A DNA stretch of 64,000 nt from Ailanthus altissimus (GCA_946807835.1 OX327693.1:2125501-2189500), one strand, 5' to 3'. Counted from the stretch's first letter, positions 1-11,284 are shown. Program-made: numbers and translations. Notes: generated by a model not told the origin, from the sequence alone.

Positions 1-727
1 CAATGATCCCACAAGACCCCTTAGTATCCCCCATAGAGACCTCTAAGTATCTACCCTTGATCATTATGACTCCTTAAGACCTCTTCGTATCTCCTCATAA
101 GAGATTTTTATAAGGAACACAAGAATAGCCCGAGCATCTAAGCCAAAGGATCTATGGTGTTTCTCTTTTATTCACTCAAAGAACCTAAAGAAGAAAACAC
201 CCCCAAGGTTACACCCTAGTGCACCACGCACTTAGTGCCTACCTAGCTCCTCTATTCTCTCTTATGGTTACATTTTGAAACCTTAGATGCTTAATCTTAA
301 ACAAGGGTTTACAAGTGTTTATATAGGGTATATTTCGTGCCTACAAACTCTATTTCTTATTGGAGTAAGAGTCCACTTGTTTTGGAAGTCCAAAACTTCC
401 CAAAACTTGAAATCCCGAGCCAAAACGGACTTTTCCACGCGTTCTGGCGCGGCGGCGCTTGTCCCTGGGCGCTGCAGCGCTGTCCCTTCTCGCGTCCAGC
501 GCTGCGGCGCTAGTCTTCTGTTTTGAGCGCCGTGGCGCTGGAAGCTCTCGGGATTTCTTCGTTTCCTTCACATCTTCGAGTTCCGTTTCACTTCTCCCTT
601 CGTGTCCCACACGTCATAGACTTTTCCATACGTGTCCCACACGTTCTAGACTTCTTGTGACTCTCCACTTTATTATTTATCTCAATTCTTATCCAACCAA
701 AATTATTGAATTACTAATTTTTTAACA
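1..727 (-). mobile_element. Copia-type LTR (family K), cut by the window edge
   Basis: The last ~480 bases match the LTR at 20877-21738: the same stretch around the TATA box, the same GC-rich block, the same repeated 'GTCCCACACGT' motif and the same ending in TAACA. The LTR ends at 727. On the minus strand it reads TATATAAAC at about 319-330, a likely promoter, so it points leftward. No retrotransposon coding sequence follows on the right, so it is either the 5' LTR of a minus-strand element lying left of the window or a solo LTR. The first ~250 bases differ clearly from the other copy. Confidence 0.75.
446..540. repeat. GC-rich GGCGC...GCGCT repeat block inside the LTR
   Basis: Four to five near-palindromic units of the form GGCGC-N-GCGGCGCT, or close to it, follow one another about 25 bases apart in otherwise AT-rich DNA. 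The matching part of the second LTR copy (about 21445-21550) has the same units with many CG sites changed to TG or CA. A similar pair of units occurs in the unrelated LTR at 40402-41692. The function is unknown. Confidence 0.7.
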
Positions 728-1130
728 TTTTTTTTATGTATTCTTTCTGCTTCAGTGGTACTGTTTTTAATATTTTCTTTTATTTTAATTTAGATCTATT
801 AAGAGTTGCTTTAATTTTTTTAAAGAATCATAAAACATAATAAATTTCATTAACATGATTTTTATTTATGTGCAGACTTAATACTATTTACATGTTTCTT
901 TCATGATGTTTTATTATTCATTTACAAAAAATGCAGATATTACTTTACCATTTTTTTATCTGTAAAAATAAATAATTGAACATTTTTTTTATAAAAAAAG
1001 CAGATCTCATAAACTTCCTGTTATTTTCACTCGAACTTATGTAATAATTCTTCTCTAGATCATTCAGTATAGCCCTTAACTGTTCGTTTGAAGAATGGCT
1101 TTCGTGGGCAGAACTTAGATATTATAAATT
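728..1130. other. AT-rich spacer, nothing recognised
   Basis: This stretch lies between the LTR end and the first recognisable copper amine oxidase codons. No open frame, tRNA or repeat was recognised. The missing upstream exons of the amine oxidase would be expected further left, so this may be old intron sequence; that is inference. Confidence 0.4.
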
Positions 1131-1584
1131 AATTCTAACTTGCACTGTGTCTTCGGTGGTTCAATTTATTAACCATATTTTACATGTGATCTGATGGGCC
1201 AACTGGGTATTCAACGTCGGATTTGATGTCCGAGTGGGCACCATAATTTCTACAGCATCAATTTACGATCCAGATAAACACAAGTATCGTCCAGTTTTGT
1301 ACAGAGGATTTATATCAGAGTTCTTCATACCATATTAGGATCCGAATGAGGGATGGTATTGCATAAGCTATTTTGATAATATTAAAATATCAGAATTCGG
1401 CTTCGGTCAAACTGCGGTGTCTTTAGAGCTCCAGAGAGATTGCCCACTCAAAGCAGTATTTTTGAATGGTCATTTTGCTAGTCAAAATGGCACTCTAGTG
1501 GAAACAACAAATGCTGTATGCATTTTCGAACGACATGCAGGTGATATCATGTGGCGACACACTGAGGCATACCTGGACGGAAAT
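1131..1584 (+). pseudogene. Copper amine oxidase exon block 1 (catalytic domain, first part)
   Basis: The frame reads [15 protein letters not shown], then [16 protein letters not shown], then CIFERHAGDIMWRHTEA, all typical of plant amine oxidases. Two in-frame stops are present: a TGA just before WANW (probably from CGA, Arg) and a TAG where the family has Met in PYMDP. The conserved region holding the catalytic-base Asp (YxD.GEYGFG in the family) reads SYFDNIKISEFGFG, so the Asp remains but the following residues are changed by a short insertion. The block ends in GGAAAT followed by GTAATC, a canonical donor at 1585, in phase with the next block. The left edge is approximate. Confidence 0.88.
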
Positions 1585-1894
1585 GTAATCTTTTTTGGTT
1601 CTTTCTTTCTTTTTTTTTTTTAAAAAAAAATTGTTCATTACCGATTTAGTTTCTAAATTTTTATCGTATCACTTAATTAATCTCTATTTTTTAAAAAATA
1701 TTTCTGTTTTCCTATGCTGTTGAAAAAATAACGTTTGAGAAAAACGGTTCTATAAAAATAATAAAATAAAAAATAGTCATATAATTAATCAAATTTAAAC
1801 GTTAATTCTATAATGACAAGGACTAATGAAGACAATTAAGAAAAATATATAATCTAACAAAACTTCAAATAGTAAACTAATTCTTTTTTTGTTT
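1585..1894 (+). other. Intron 1, left remnant
   Basis: AT-rich sequence between the exon donor GTAATC and the left LTR of the first Copia element. It has long A and T runs and no coding or repeat signal that I recognise. The other end of the same intron is 11285-11430, closing with TTGCAG. Confidence 0.7.
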
Positions 1895-2436
1895 TATTAT
1901 AGAGAATTATAGGTTGAAGCAGTATTTTAATATGAGAAACTAAAAAAAAAATAAATGACAAGTAGATTTTACGTGAAAAACCCTCAAATAAATTGAAGTA
2001 AAAATCACGAGATAAGAATAAGAAAATTTTAATATGTAGAAAAATGAGGATTACACATTCTCTTTAATTATAAGAAGAGAACACTTTTATCTCTCTCTTA
2101 TAAATAGGAGAAACACTATAAAGAAAACGAATTCTTAAGAAGTTACTATTTTTTTTGGGATGCACGAACCAAGAAGGAGGTCATTCTATTTATTGGCAAT
2201 TGAATTCCCTATTTAAATTTTGGTTGTTCCTCAAATCAAAATTTTTGGCTTCTATTTTTGTCTTTTTGTCGGTGCTACATCTTCATTTTTCTTTATTTCG
2301 GCACACTCATTTCTTTGTTTGTTGGTGCCCGTAATTCATTTCTTCAATTCGGCGCTTACAAATCAAATTCAACTTCTCTTTTTCTTTTTTCTTTTTTATT
2401 TCAAAAAGTGAGGACCATGTGTATTGACAACTAACA
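1895..2436 (-). repeat. Copia 1 3' LTR
   Basis: Matches 10734-11284 along its length, including the segment around ATTTTTTTGTT and the AGTGxGGxCCATGTGT box near its right end. On the minus strand it begins TGTTAGTTG directly after the purine tract at 2437-2452. Confidence 0.85.
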
Positions 2437-2455
2437 TTTTTTCCACTTGAAGACA

Positions 2456-2837
2456 TGATTAAATAATCACATCTTCATATTTCATCACCTACACTTACCA
2501 TCTCTATGCTGCTTACGTTTTCGTTAGGCCATATGAGGATCTATATCATAAGAACTTGTCAGTGTTGATTAGTTTGGTTAATGCATCTACTAGGTTCTCT
2601 TTGGTATAAATCGTCTTCATATCCATGCTTCCACTTTCTGCCAATTCATGAAAAAAGTGACATTGAACTTCTATATGCTTTATTCTGGAATGAAAAACTA
2701 AGTTTCTTGTAATGTGTAAGGCACTCTAACTGTTACAATGCAAGAGAATCTTCTCTTGATTGTGCCTGAGCTCCTCCAAGAATGTTTTAATCCAAATTGC
2801 TTCTTTACAAGCTTGTGTGGTTGTCATATGCTCATCT
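2456..2837 (-). pseudogene. Copia 1 RNase H, interrupted
   Basis: Minus-strand translation matches the RNase H end of Copia element 2 (13174-13485), with the region for 'CDSQSALHIA' and 'EEL' still recognisable. Its coding is cut at 2837 by the P LTR and resumes at 7766. Stops and frameshifts are present. It would degrade the RNA strand during reverse transcription. Confidence 0.8.
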
Positions 2838-3233
2838 TGTAATACCTGAATATTATTAAGTCTTTAATAATGTCAAATAGTAATATTAAATACATGTATA
2901 TATATCCATGATATTTCCTTGATGTCAATTTTAATGACCAAGAGATTAACAAGCTTGGTGAAAGAAACACTAAATATGATACATTCATATGTATATATTG
3001 TATTAAGGATTCCTAATTTAAAATGTATATGTGTGTATATATAAAATATTAATATATTTGTTATATAGTTTTTATTTTTAAATGTGTGGGGTTAATAGTA
3101 TCTATTATTTTTTTTATATTTTATTTAATATAGGGCCCATATTAGAAAAATGTGTAAAAAAAAGATTCATTTTATTATTTTTTTAATAATTTAATTTTGG
3201 AGCCTTGTGTTGTGTTTTAGTGCTTTCATTGGA

Positions 3234-3512
3234 TGGAGAAAAAGGAGAAAATGGAGAGAGAAGAAAAGAAAGGGAGAGAAGAAAAAGAAGAGAGAGACGG
3301 AGGAGAAGGAAGAGAAGAAAGAAAAGAAAAGAATAGGAAAGGAAAGGAGAGAAGAAGAAGGAAAAAAATGGGGAAAAAGAAAGAGACGGAGGAGAAGAAG
3401 AAGAAGAAGAAGAAAAGAGGGAAGGAAAGAAGGAAAGAAAGGGAAGAGAAAGGAAAAATAGGAGAGACAAAGAAAGAAGAGAACAAGGGAAGAGAGAAAG
3501 AAGGAGAAAAAA
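3234..3512 (+). repeat. GA-rich purine tract in P copy A
   Basis: Nearly pure purine on the plus strand for about 280 bases (GGAGAA and GAAAGA variants). Similar tracts lie near the start of the P-type sequences at 28352-28562, 54609-54730 and 58818-58872. Open frames in it are low-complexity artefacts. Confidence 0.85.
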
Positions 3513-3574
3513 AATTTGGGATATCACCATACTCCATTCTATATTTTATGAGTACTCTTCTTTATTTTTAAAGT

Positions 3575-3835
3575 TTTATATATATATATATATATGTATG
3601 TATGTACGTGTATGTGTGTATGTATTTATATGTATGTATGTATGTATTTATGGGTATGCATGATGTGTAGTATATATGTGTGTATGTATGCATATTATAG
3701 TGTGTAAGTCATAAAATATGTATGTATGTATATATTTATATTATATATTAGCAATAGAAATAATATGTATGTATATATTTATGTATATCTCTATGTATGT
3801 ATGTAAGTATATGTATGTATTATATTTTATTAGCT
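3575..3835. repeat. TATG/TA microsatellite
   Basis: Imperfect TA and TATG/TGTA repeats run through this stretch. Further (TA)n runs occur at about 6251-6285 and 7577-7611 within the same LTR. Confidence 0.85.
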
Positions 3836-3869
3836 ATAAAATTAATATATATGTATGTATGAATGTAAT

Positions 3870-5979
3870 TATTAGGATTTATACTTATGTGCCATTCAAT
3901 TATATATGAATATTTGTTTAATATTTATACTAGTATTATTATTTCAATAAATTGCTAATTATATTTACATATGGTAAGATGCTTGTAACGTTTCAAACAT
4001 TGTACGATTTGAAAGAGTTCAGATCTGTTTTAAATGAGTTTAAATCAATGCTAAGAATTAGCAACGTTGAGAGTTATAAATGCTAAGAGTGGTCACTGAT
4101 AAGAGTTATCAGGTTATAAGAGTCAGCAATATCTAAGGAGTTAGAGTCTTGTCTGAAATGGGACAAAGATCTAAGAATATATTAGTAATGACGTAGTTGT
4201 AAAGAGTTGCAAATAGTGTTAGAAAATGTCATTATGCAAATATGTTCTCAAATATTATGTTCCTGATTTATCTTCACTGATGCCGGTCTGTCAGTGAATA
4301 GCTTAATAAATATAGAGATTGGTGTATGTCTATATCTGGATAGAGATACAGGTATTTACTAAGGATTGAATACTGAACAGACTCATAAAGATCTCCAATA
4401 GACATCCCATAAAGTCGTCAATGGAGGGTCTTTCGAGTTGAGTAGTATTCGTGGTTCTTTGACTTGAGTGTCATGGTGGGCTTGTGAGTGATCCACCATA
4501 CTTTGATTCTACACATGTCAAAACCCTTTCATGGTATGACCGCTGGGTGTCGCTGGGTATGGTTCGATGTTCATGGAGTTCGGTGTGCATAGATATGGGA
4601 TCTATCAGCTCATTTGGGTGAGTATTATATCCTAATGCTCTATAGATTGTATTTCAGAAAGTCTTATGGCCATAAGCAATAATTATTGGGAATAGAGTTT
4701 AATCCTAGGGATAAATAATATTACAAAAGTGTTTGAGAATATTATTTATTGAAATACAATTCTAGAGATAAGCTTTCGATCGGGTATATGGAGATTTGAC
4801 GGTGTTGATCTATATCTCTGCTCTACTCGGATATAAATGATGGAGGGATTATATGAATGTTATAACCTCAACTTGTATGGTCTAACGCGTTGCTTTGTAA
4901 TATCCGTAACGTGTGTGTGGGGCATCGTTCATGGACGTATGGAGGAGTTCCATATGACAATTCGGGCATGGACCTAGAGAGTCTCACAATATGAAGTGTA
5001 CTCATTGTGCATTAGGGCTGCATAATGGATTGAACAATCCCATCTTAGAAATTCTAACAAATCAAAAATATGTTTCGGGGTTCCTTGGGTGGTGCACTTG
5101 TTTAGATTTAAATATTAAATATATCATTTAATTAGTTGACAAGAGTTATTAACTAATTAGATGTTAACAAGTAGCACAATTTATTCCATGAATTGTTTTA
5201 TCATGAATTCATCCATTAACCATGTTAGTAAAATCAAATAAGGTAAATATTAAATATTCAAATAGTTTTTGAATATTTATTTAATTAAATAAAATATAAT
5301 TTTATTTATTTGTTATTTTATTCCTAAATGGAAGACATACCTAATTTGAGAAACATAAATTAAATTAAGTGGAGCACTATTTTGTGATTAATGGTTAATT
5401 TTATTAGACCATTAAAATGGCCACAAAAACTTATTTTGGTGGTTGGTCACTTAATCTAATTTTGATGGAGCACTTGTGAAGTGTTGAGAGCACTAAAAAT
5501 GATTGAATTTCATGTGTGTTAACAAATGTGTAAATGAATTTTCGTGCAAGGATTGAGAGGAAAAAGAAGAGTTGGGTTTGAGAGAGTTTTTCATTGGACA
5601 AAGACTTGTGAGAAAAACTAAAGGAGAAAGAAAAATAAATCCTTCTTATTTTTCTTTCAAGTAATCAAACTTTGTTGCTGGAAATTATACTGCTGCTATT
5701 CTAGCTTCACAATCCCACCGGATTGTTGTGAACTAGCATTGAACAAAAGTGCACTTCAAGGTGAGCTCAAATTTGGAGTAAAAAAATTCAAATTTAAAAT
5801 CTTCATCGGAAGTCTTCAAAGGTATGTTTTCTGTATTCTTAAGTTGTTAAGAATTGAAGTATATGTGTATATGTTGATTACATAATAAATTCCGTTGCCA
5901 AATTCGTGTATATGATACATGTGTTTAATTTTTTCAATATGTACACAATCACATGCATATACCATAAAATACGTCAACA
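3870..5979 (+). mobile_element. Large solo LTR, family Q copy A
   Basis: Same family as 29856-32038 (same strand) and 25622-27908 (opposite strand). It starts TATTAGGATTTATAC, where family members have TGTTAGGG or TGTTGGGA, and ends CGTCAACA. The middle (about 4060-5100) aligns closely with the other two copies, for example GTCGCTGGGTATGGTTCG and GGGGCATCGTTCATGGAC. The flanking 5-mers (GTAAT, TTTAT) match only partly. No coding sequence was seen. Confidence 0.8.
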
Positions 5980-6250
5980 TTTATATGTATATGTATGTAT
6001 ATTGTATTGTATTAGCCATAGAATTGATGTGTATGGACCATGGAATCGATATGTATGTATATATGTATATTATATTTTATTAGTTATGGAATTGACATTT
6101 ATGTATGTAAGTATATTATATTATATTTGTCATGGAATTGCTATGTATGAATTTATATATGTATGTATATCTTTATTTATATTTTATTGTTGATGGTTTA
6201 TGTGAGTATATGTGATTAATAATTAAGAAAGAGTTTATGGAATTGGTGCG

Positions 6251-6285
<35 letters not shown>

Positions 6286-7575
6286 GGCCAAGAAAATAAG
6301 AATTAAAGTTGTGAATGGTGAATAAATATTATATAAATACATATGTTATGTTTTTAATATAGTTGTTTCATAGTTTAATTTTACAAGCATTGTCCTTATT
6401 ATATTTCATAATTTGTTTCAAATAAATAAATATTGTGATTAATTAATTATGCTTTTAGTATATATTCTTGGCATGTTTATGAGTACGTTAAGTATAAATT
6501 TTTTATAATAAGTACAAATGTATGTACATAAATTATGGTTAGAATTTATTATAATTTATTTTATAGTTATGTTAAATATAGAGATTTTATAATTAGAAAA
6601 TTTATAATTCATAGTAGTATATAATATTAGAAATATGCTTAAATGATTTATGTGATAAAAGTGTAAAGTATAAAGTATGAAATGATAAATCTTTAAATGT
6701 TTCTTTATAATTATTTTTAAACATTATCTATTTATTTATATTTATCTTATAAAGATGAGATGAATTCATGTATATGAATGAATGTGTAATAAGTTAAGAA
6801 AATATTATAGTTGAGATAATATTTTTCATGTATCAATAATGATTTTTAAATAATTTAGAATTTAACGAATATGAGATTTGAATGCTATAAGTTTATGTAT
6901 TGTATAAAAATTTTTTTTTTGAAACCACTAGACTGTACCCTTCTCTTTCAGATTTATATGAGATTCAGGTCTTTGAGACCTGTCTGTACACATACAGAGG
7001 CTTTGGGCCATGTGTATGGATGCTTTACTATTTGCGAACCAGTTTGCTTTACGCATGTATAAGATGAGGATATCAGTTTGCTCTGTGCATGCGTAAAACG
7101 AGGACATGGGATGAGATAGAAAAGAGTACGTCTAATGCTCTCCCGAGGAGTATTTTGGGTACGAAAAGATTTTTCGTTGGATACTAATTTAGTGTGATTT
7201 TTAATATAAATATAATATGTGATATTTTCACGTTCTTTATATATTTTACCATGCTTAGATAAGAAAAGATATAACAATAAGCTCTAGATATTGATACATC
7301 AGCAAAAAATTTATGATTATTTTATATTACAAGTTTTAAGGCAATTTGTGATATTCGTATATGTCCACGTTTGTTTATCACCTAAATTTTTTTTTAATGT
7401 TATTTATGATGTGCACTTTTTATAAACATTTAGTTTATTTATAAAAAAATGTATATATGTATTTCTTTTACTACTCACCAAGTCATTAGACTCACCATTT
7501 TTTCTTAAAAAATTTTTTCTCCTCAAGTATTGCAGAATTTATAGACTCTCGTTGAGCCACTTGATGCTTGTGATA

Positions 7576-7613
<38 letters not shown>

Positions 7614-7765
7614 TACATTTATGAGACATCTATTTAGGTTATGTAAAAGTATAATTTTTCATTGCCTTTGCCTAGTGAGTTTAAGAGAACCAACTATATA
7701 GCTAACGATTCAAAGTCCTAAATTCGCCCTGACACTAAGGTGGGGTTAGGGCGGGTCATTTCACA

Positions 7766-8880
7766 TATTTTGTTGTTGATAGGGATACAACAGTCCAAAG
7801 TTTAGAGACCCAGCTAATAACTCCTTCTATAATTGTAAATAGATAGCTTGTAATAGATTTTCTTTTATCAAGATCACTTGTAAAATTTGAATTAACATAT
7901 CATCTGACAGTGAATTTTGATCCTCCATAACATAATACAGCATCTGAGGTACCTTTAACATATCTCAGGATTCTCTTAAGAGTACTCTAATGTTCTTTAC
8001 CCGGATTGCTTATGAATCTACTGACCATTTCCATTACTTGAGTAATGTCCAGTCTTGTACAAATCTTGACAAACATTACGCTTCTTACTACTAATGCATA
8101 TGGTATTCCTGACATCTTCATCCTTTCTGCTTTATTACTAGGACATATATTTGAGGATAACTTAAAATTAATAGGAAGTAGGGTTGAAAAAATAGCTTAC
8201 AATCTTGCATATTGAAGCGTCCTAAGAGTTTTGTTCAAGTAGTTCTTCTTTGAAAGCTATATCTTTATATTATTTTATTCTCGGTGAATTTGCATTCTTA
8301 TAATCTTGTTTACTAATCCGAAGTCCTTCATGTTAAATTCCATAGCCATTTGAACTTTTAACTCAGTTATTTAATCTATATTAGAGCTTGCTACTAATAT
8401 GTCACCAACATACAACAACAAGATAATGAACTCATTATCACCAAACCTTTTTAAATATGCACAAGGGCCTGAACTAAGTCTGTTGTATCCAAGGCTCAAT
8501 ATGAACAATAAAATCTCTTATACCAACATCTTGGGCTTGTTTGAGGCAGTATAGAGATTTGTTCAACCTGAAAATCAAGTTTTCTTTTTCTGTTTTTGCA
8601 AAACCTTCTAGTTGGAGTATATAAATTTCTTCTTCAAGATTACCATAAAGAAAAGCAATTTTTAAATCTAACTGTTCTAGATGTAAATCAAATGTAGCAC
8701 ATATAGTAAGGACTATTCGAATAGTGTTGAGTCTAACAATTGACGAAAAGATTTTATTAAAATCAATACCTTTCTTTTGAGCATATCATTTTACCACTAA
8801 TCTTGCATAACACCGTTATTTTGCTTGATCTTGTAGACTCATTTGTTGCTAATAGCCTTACTTTCATGTGGTAGTGGTGT
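7766..8880 (-). pseudogene. Copia 1 reverse transcriptase and linker to RNase H
   Basis: Minus-strand translation follows the reverse transcriptase of Copia element 2. The catalytic loop at 8401-8412 reads YVGD in place of YVDD, so an essential aspartate is lost. Numerous stops and frame changes separate the pieces. The block near 8560-8830 holds the region equivalent to ARLVVKGYAQKEGID and LKTVRIIL of the second element, with substitutions. Confidence 0.85.
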
Positions 8881-9545
8881 AATATTTCATATTTTGTTCT
8901 TATAAAGAGCTTTTATTTTTTCTTGCATTGCTATCATCCATATAAATGCATCCAAGCTGCTCGTTACTTATTAGAAGGTCGATGGCTTTCCTTCTATTGT
9001 TAGAAGGCAGTATGCAATATTGTCTCCCATGTGATAATATGAATGCCAAACTAATGCTGACCTCACTTGATTCGATCATCTAAAAGGTGGTTCTTTTGTC
9101 TCAATTAGTTTTTGTTCATCATGCTCTGGTACTACTTCAAAAATTTTTTCTTCTTTCAACTCTTGCTCTATTTACACTGTGGTAGTTTCTGATTTGTTCT
9201 GTGTTGTGCCATTATCTTCTTTATTTTGCAGCTTATCTTTTACAAATATCACATCTCTGCTGATAACTAACTTGTGAACAGACATCATCACCATACCCCA
9301 AGAATATACATTTTCTAAATTTTGGATCATGTTTTATGACTTTTTTGGTGTTGTACATCACGTACACAGGACTTTTAAATGTATGTAAATTAGAATAATC
9401 TACTGGCTTACGATTCCATATCTCCATTAGTGTCTTCAAATTAAGCTGTTGATGGAGACCAATTGATCATGTAATAGACGGTATTGATTGCTTTTGCCCA
9501 GAATGATTTGGCTAGACTTACAATCCTTAACATAGCTATAGTTCT
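8881..9545 (-). pseudogene. Copia 1 integrase C-terminal part
   Basis: The open piece at 9233-9439 reads KSPVYVMYNTKKVIKHDPK and RKCIFLGYGDDV, matching the integrase C-terminal region of the second Copia element. Adjacent to it, around 9440-9545, the minus strand reads LAKSFWAKAINT in one frame. The N-terminal integrase with its zinc site and the first two catalytic acids is missing (deletion junction near 9545). Confidence 0.85.
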
Positions 9546-9830
9546 TTGAAGTACATTTATATTCATCCACTCGATGAGAGGTCATATGCCATGTTTCTCC
9601 TGAATTCATTATGCAAGCATCAATGAGCTTTTTTCTATCCTTGGGAATAGTTATTGCCACGTTGTATAAGACGTTGCCATCAGAAGTACTTGTAATACAG
9701 CCTTGAGATTTTGGTTGTTCAGTGGTCTTCTCTACACATTTTTTATATCGATACTCACTTTTGAAATGAATTTTCGTGCAACAGTTATAACACTTGATGT
9801 TCTTCTTACTCCTTGACTTTGATCTTCCTT
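9546..9830 (-). pseudogene. Copia 1 protease and zinc-knuckle remnant
   Basis: The minus strand reads IMNSGETWHMTSHRVDEY, the pol protease start. The active-site motif is NSG where the second element has DSG, so the catalytic Asp is gone. It runs directly into integrase sequence at about 9545. The CCHC region near 9740-9810 is degenerate. Confidence 0.8.
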
Positions 9831-9859
9831 ATCTATAACTCTCACTGGAGCTATGCTCT

Positions 9860-10560
9860 ATTGACCTGCCTCTAGTCATTGATAAAGCCTCTGCTTGCTG
9901 CGAACTAGTTGTTATGTCTTCCTTGTTTTTAAGCATGCTTTCTTCTTTAAGAACAGAGGCTGTAACATCTTCGAAAACTAAATTGTCTGTCAATAGGTTA
10001 TGTCTTCCTTGTTTTTAAGCATGCTTTCTTCTTTAAGAACAGAGGCTGTAACATCTTCGAAAACTAAATTGTTTGTCAATAGGTTATTGGTTAAAATGAT
10101 GATTCAATAGATATATGAATTTGGAAGACTTTAGAGTGGAATCTCAGCATGTTCATTTTGCTCAATATTATAACCCAAAGTAGAAAGTTGAAAAAATAAA
10201 GTATTGAGAGTGTTGATATGATTAGTTACTGTCATGGATTCTGACATCCATAAGGTGTAGAGTATTCTTTTTCAGAAGATTTTGTTGTGAAGATACTTTG
10301 CCTAATACAATATTGTTAGAGTATCTCATATCTCCTTTGTTGTCTTTTTCTTCGCTACACTTAATAGAACTTCATCTGCTAATCCCAAATGCAAGTTGGC
10401 AATAGCATCTCTATCTCCATCTTCTTATTTTTCATTAGTTATACTTGTTGGTTTGTCCCTATTTGCTGCTAGGCAATGGTCATTCCTTAAGATTACCATC
10501 ATTCTTATCTTCCATAACGAGAAATTATTCTTGTTGAATTTCTCTATCTTGCACTTTGCT
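9860..10560 (-). pseudogene. Copia 1 gag remnant
   Basis: Aligns by order and content to the gag of Copia element 2 (16498-17022): the LTVTNHINTLNTLFFQLSTL-like and FSKKILYTLWMSES-like segments can be made out on the minus strand. Stops and shifts prevent a continuous frame. An 86-base tandem duplication lies at its downstream end (9911-10082). Confidence 0.75.
9911..10082. repeat. 86-bp tandem duplication in Copia 1 gag
   Basis: Bases 9911-9996 are repeated at 9997-10082 with a single C/T difference seen (AATTGTCTG against AATTGTTTG). The near identity shows a recent event relative to the decay of the element. Confidence 0.95.
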
Positions 10561-10733
10561 ATCATATTGATTGACTACAATCTGCCTCTCACTCGAACCG
10601 GCTCTTACTATTTTACAGTGAACAGTATCGTATCTTGAACAGTACCATATATATAAACAGTTACACATTATAAATAGTACCCATGAACGATATATCATTA
10701 ATGACCTAAAAGTCTTAAAGCTCTAATATTACT

Positions 10734-11284
10734 TATTATAGAGAATTATAAGTTAAAACAGTATCTTAATATAAAATAATAGAGATGAGAAACTGAAAAA
10801 AAATAAATGACACATAAATTTTATGTGAAAAGTTTTTAAATAAATTGAGGTAAAATTTATAGGATAAGCATAAGAAATTTTTACTATATAAAAAAATAGG
10901 GATTACACATTTTCTTTAATTACAAAGAATGAATAATTTTCTCTCTTATAAATAAAACAAACACTACAAAAAAAAAAAAAAAAAGAATTTTTAAGGAGCA
11001 ACATGTTTTTAAGATACACAAATTGAGAGGAGGCTATTGTATTTATAGGTAATTAAATTTCCTATTTAAATTTTGGCTGTTCCTCGAATCAAAATTTTTT
11101 ATTTCTATTTCCTTCCTCTTGTCAGTGTCCATCTTTATTTTTCTTCATTTCGGCGAACCCATTTTTTTGTTTTTTGGCGCCGCAATTCATTCCTTCAATT
11201 CGGTACGTACAAATCAAATTCAACTTCTCTTATTCTTTTTTCTTTATATCAAAAAGTGTGGGCCATGTGTGTTGGCCACCAACA
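10734..11284 (-). repeat. Copia 1 5' LTR
   Basis: Pairs with 1895-2436. A minus-strand TATAAATA lies near 11042, a likely promoter. On the left, a minus-strand TATTAGAGCTTTAAG resembles the initiator-Met tRNA primer site. An A-run interrupts the LTR at about 10968-10984. Confidence 0.85.

Larger units (their letters stand above)
2838..7765 (+). mobile_element. Large solo LTR, family P copy A (with nested Q)
   Basis: Begins TGTAATACC and ends GGGTCATTTCACA, the kind of ends seen in large plant Gypsy LTRs. Without the nested Q insertion it is about 2.8 kb, close to the clean copy at 58515-61221 (2.7 kb). It interrupts the Copia 1 RNase H. The flanking 5-mers CATCT and TATTT differ by two C-T changes and are probably the decayed target duplication. 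Internal landmarks shared with other copies are a GA-rich tract, a block near 6920-7190 (AAACCACTAGACTGTACCC, GCTTTGGGCC, GCATGTATAAGA) and a CTCACCAAG-type block near 7475. No coding sequence is present. Confidence 0.8.
1895..11284 (-). mobile_element. Copia element 1, minus strand, inside intron 1
   Basis: Two related LTRs (1895-2436 and 10734-11284) enclose degenerate gag, protease, integrase, reverse transcriptase and RNase H, in minus-strand order. Flanking 5-mers are TGTTT on the left and AGTTT on the right, a likely target duplication with one change. A polypurine tract (minus strand AAGTGGAAAAAA) abuts the left LTR. A primer-site-like TATTAGAGC abuts the right LTR. Without the nested insertion at 2838-7765 the element is about 4.5 kb, shorter than Copia element 2, owing to a protease-integrase deletion. 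All genes are broken. Confidence 0.9.

Noticed and set aside
3183..3571. Long lysine/glutamate-rich (plus) and serine/phenylalanine-rich (minus) open frames
   Set aside because: They lie in the GA-rich purine tract and are open only because purine repeats rarely form stops; other P copies do not conserve the frame.
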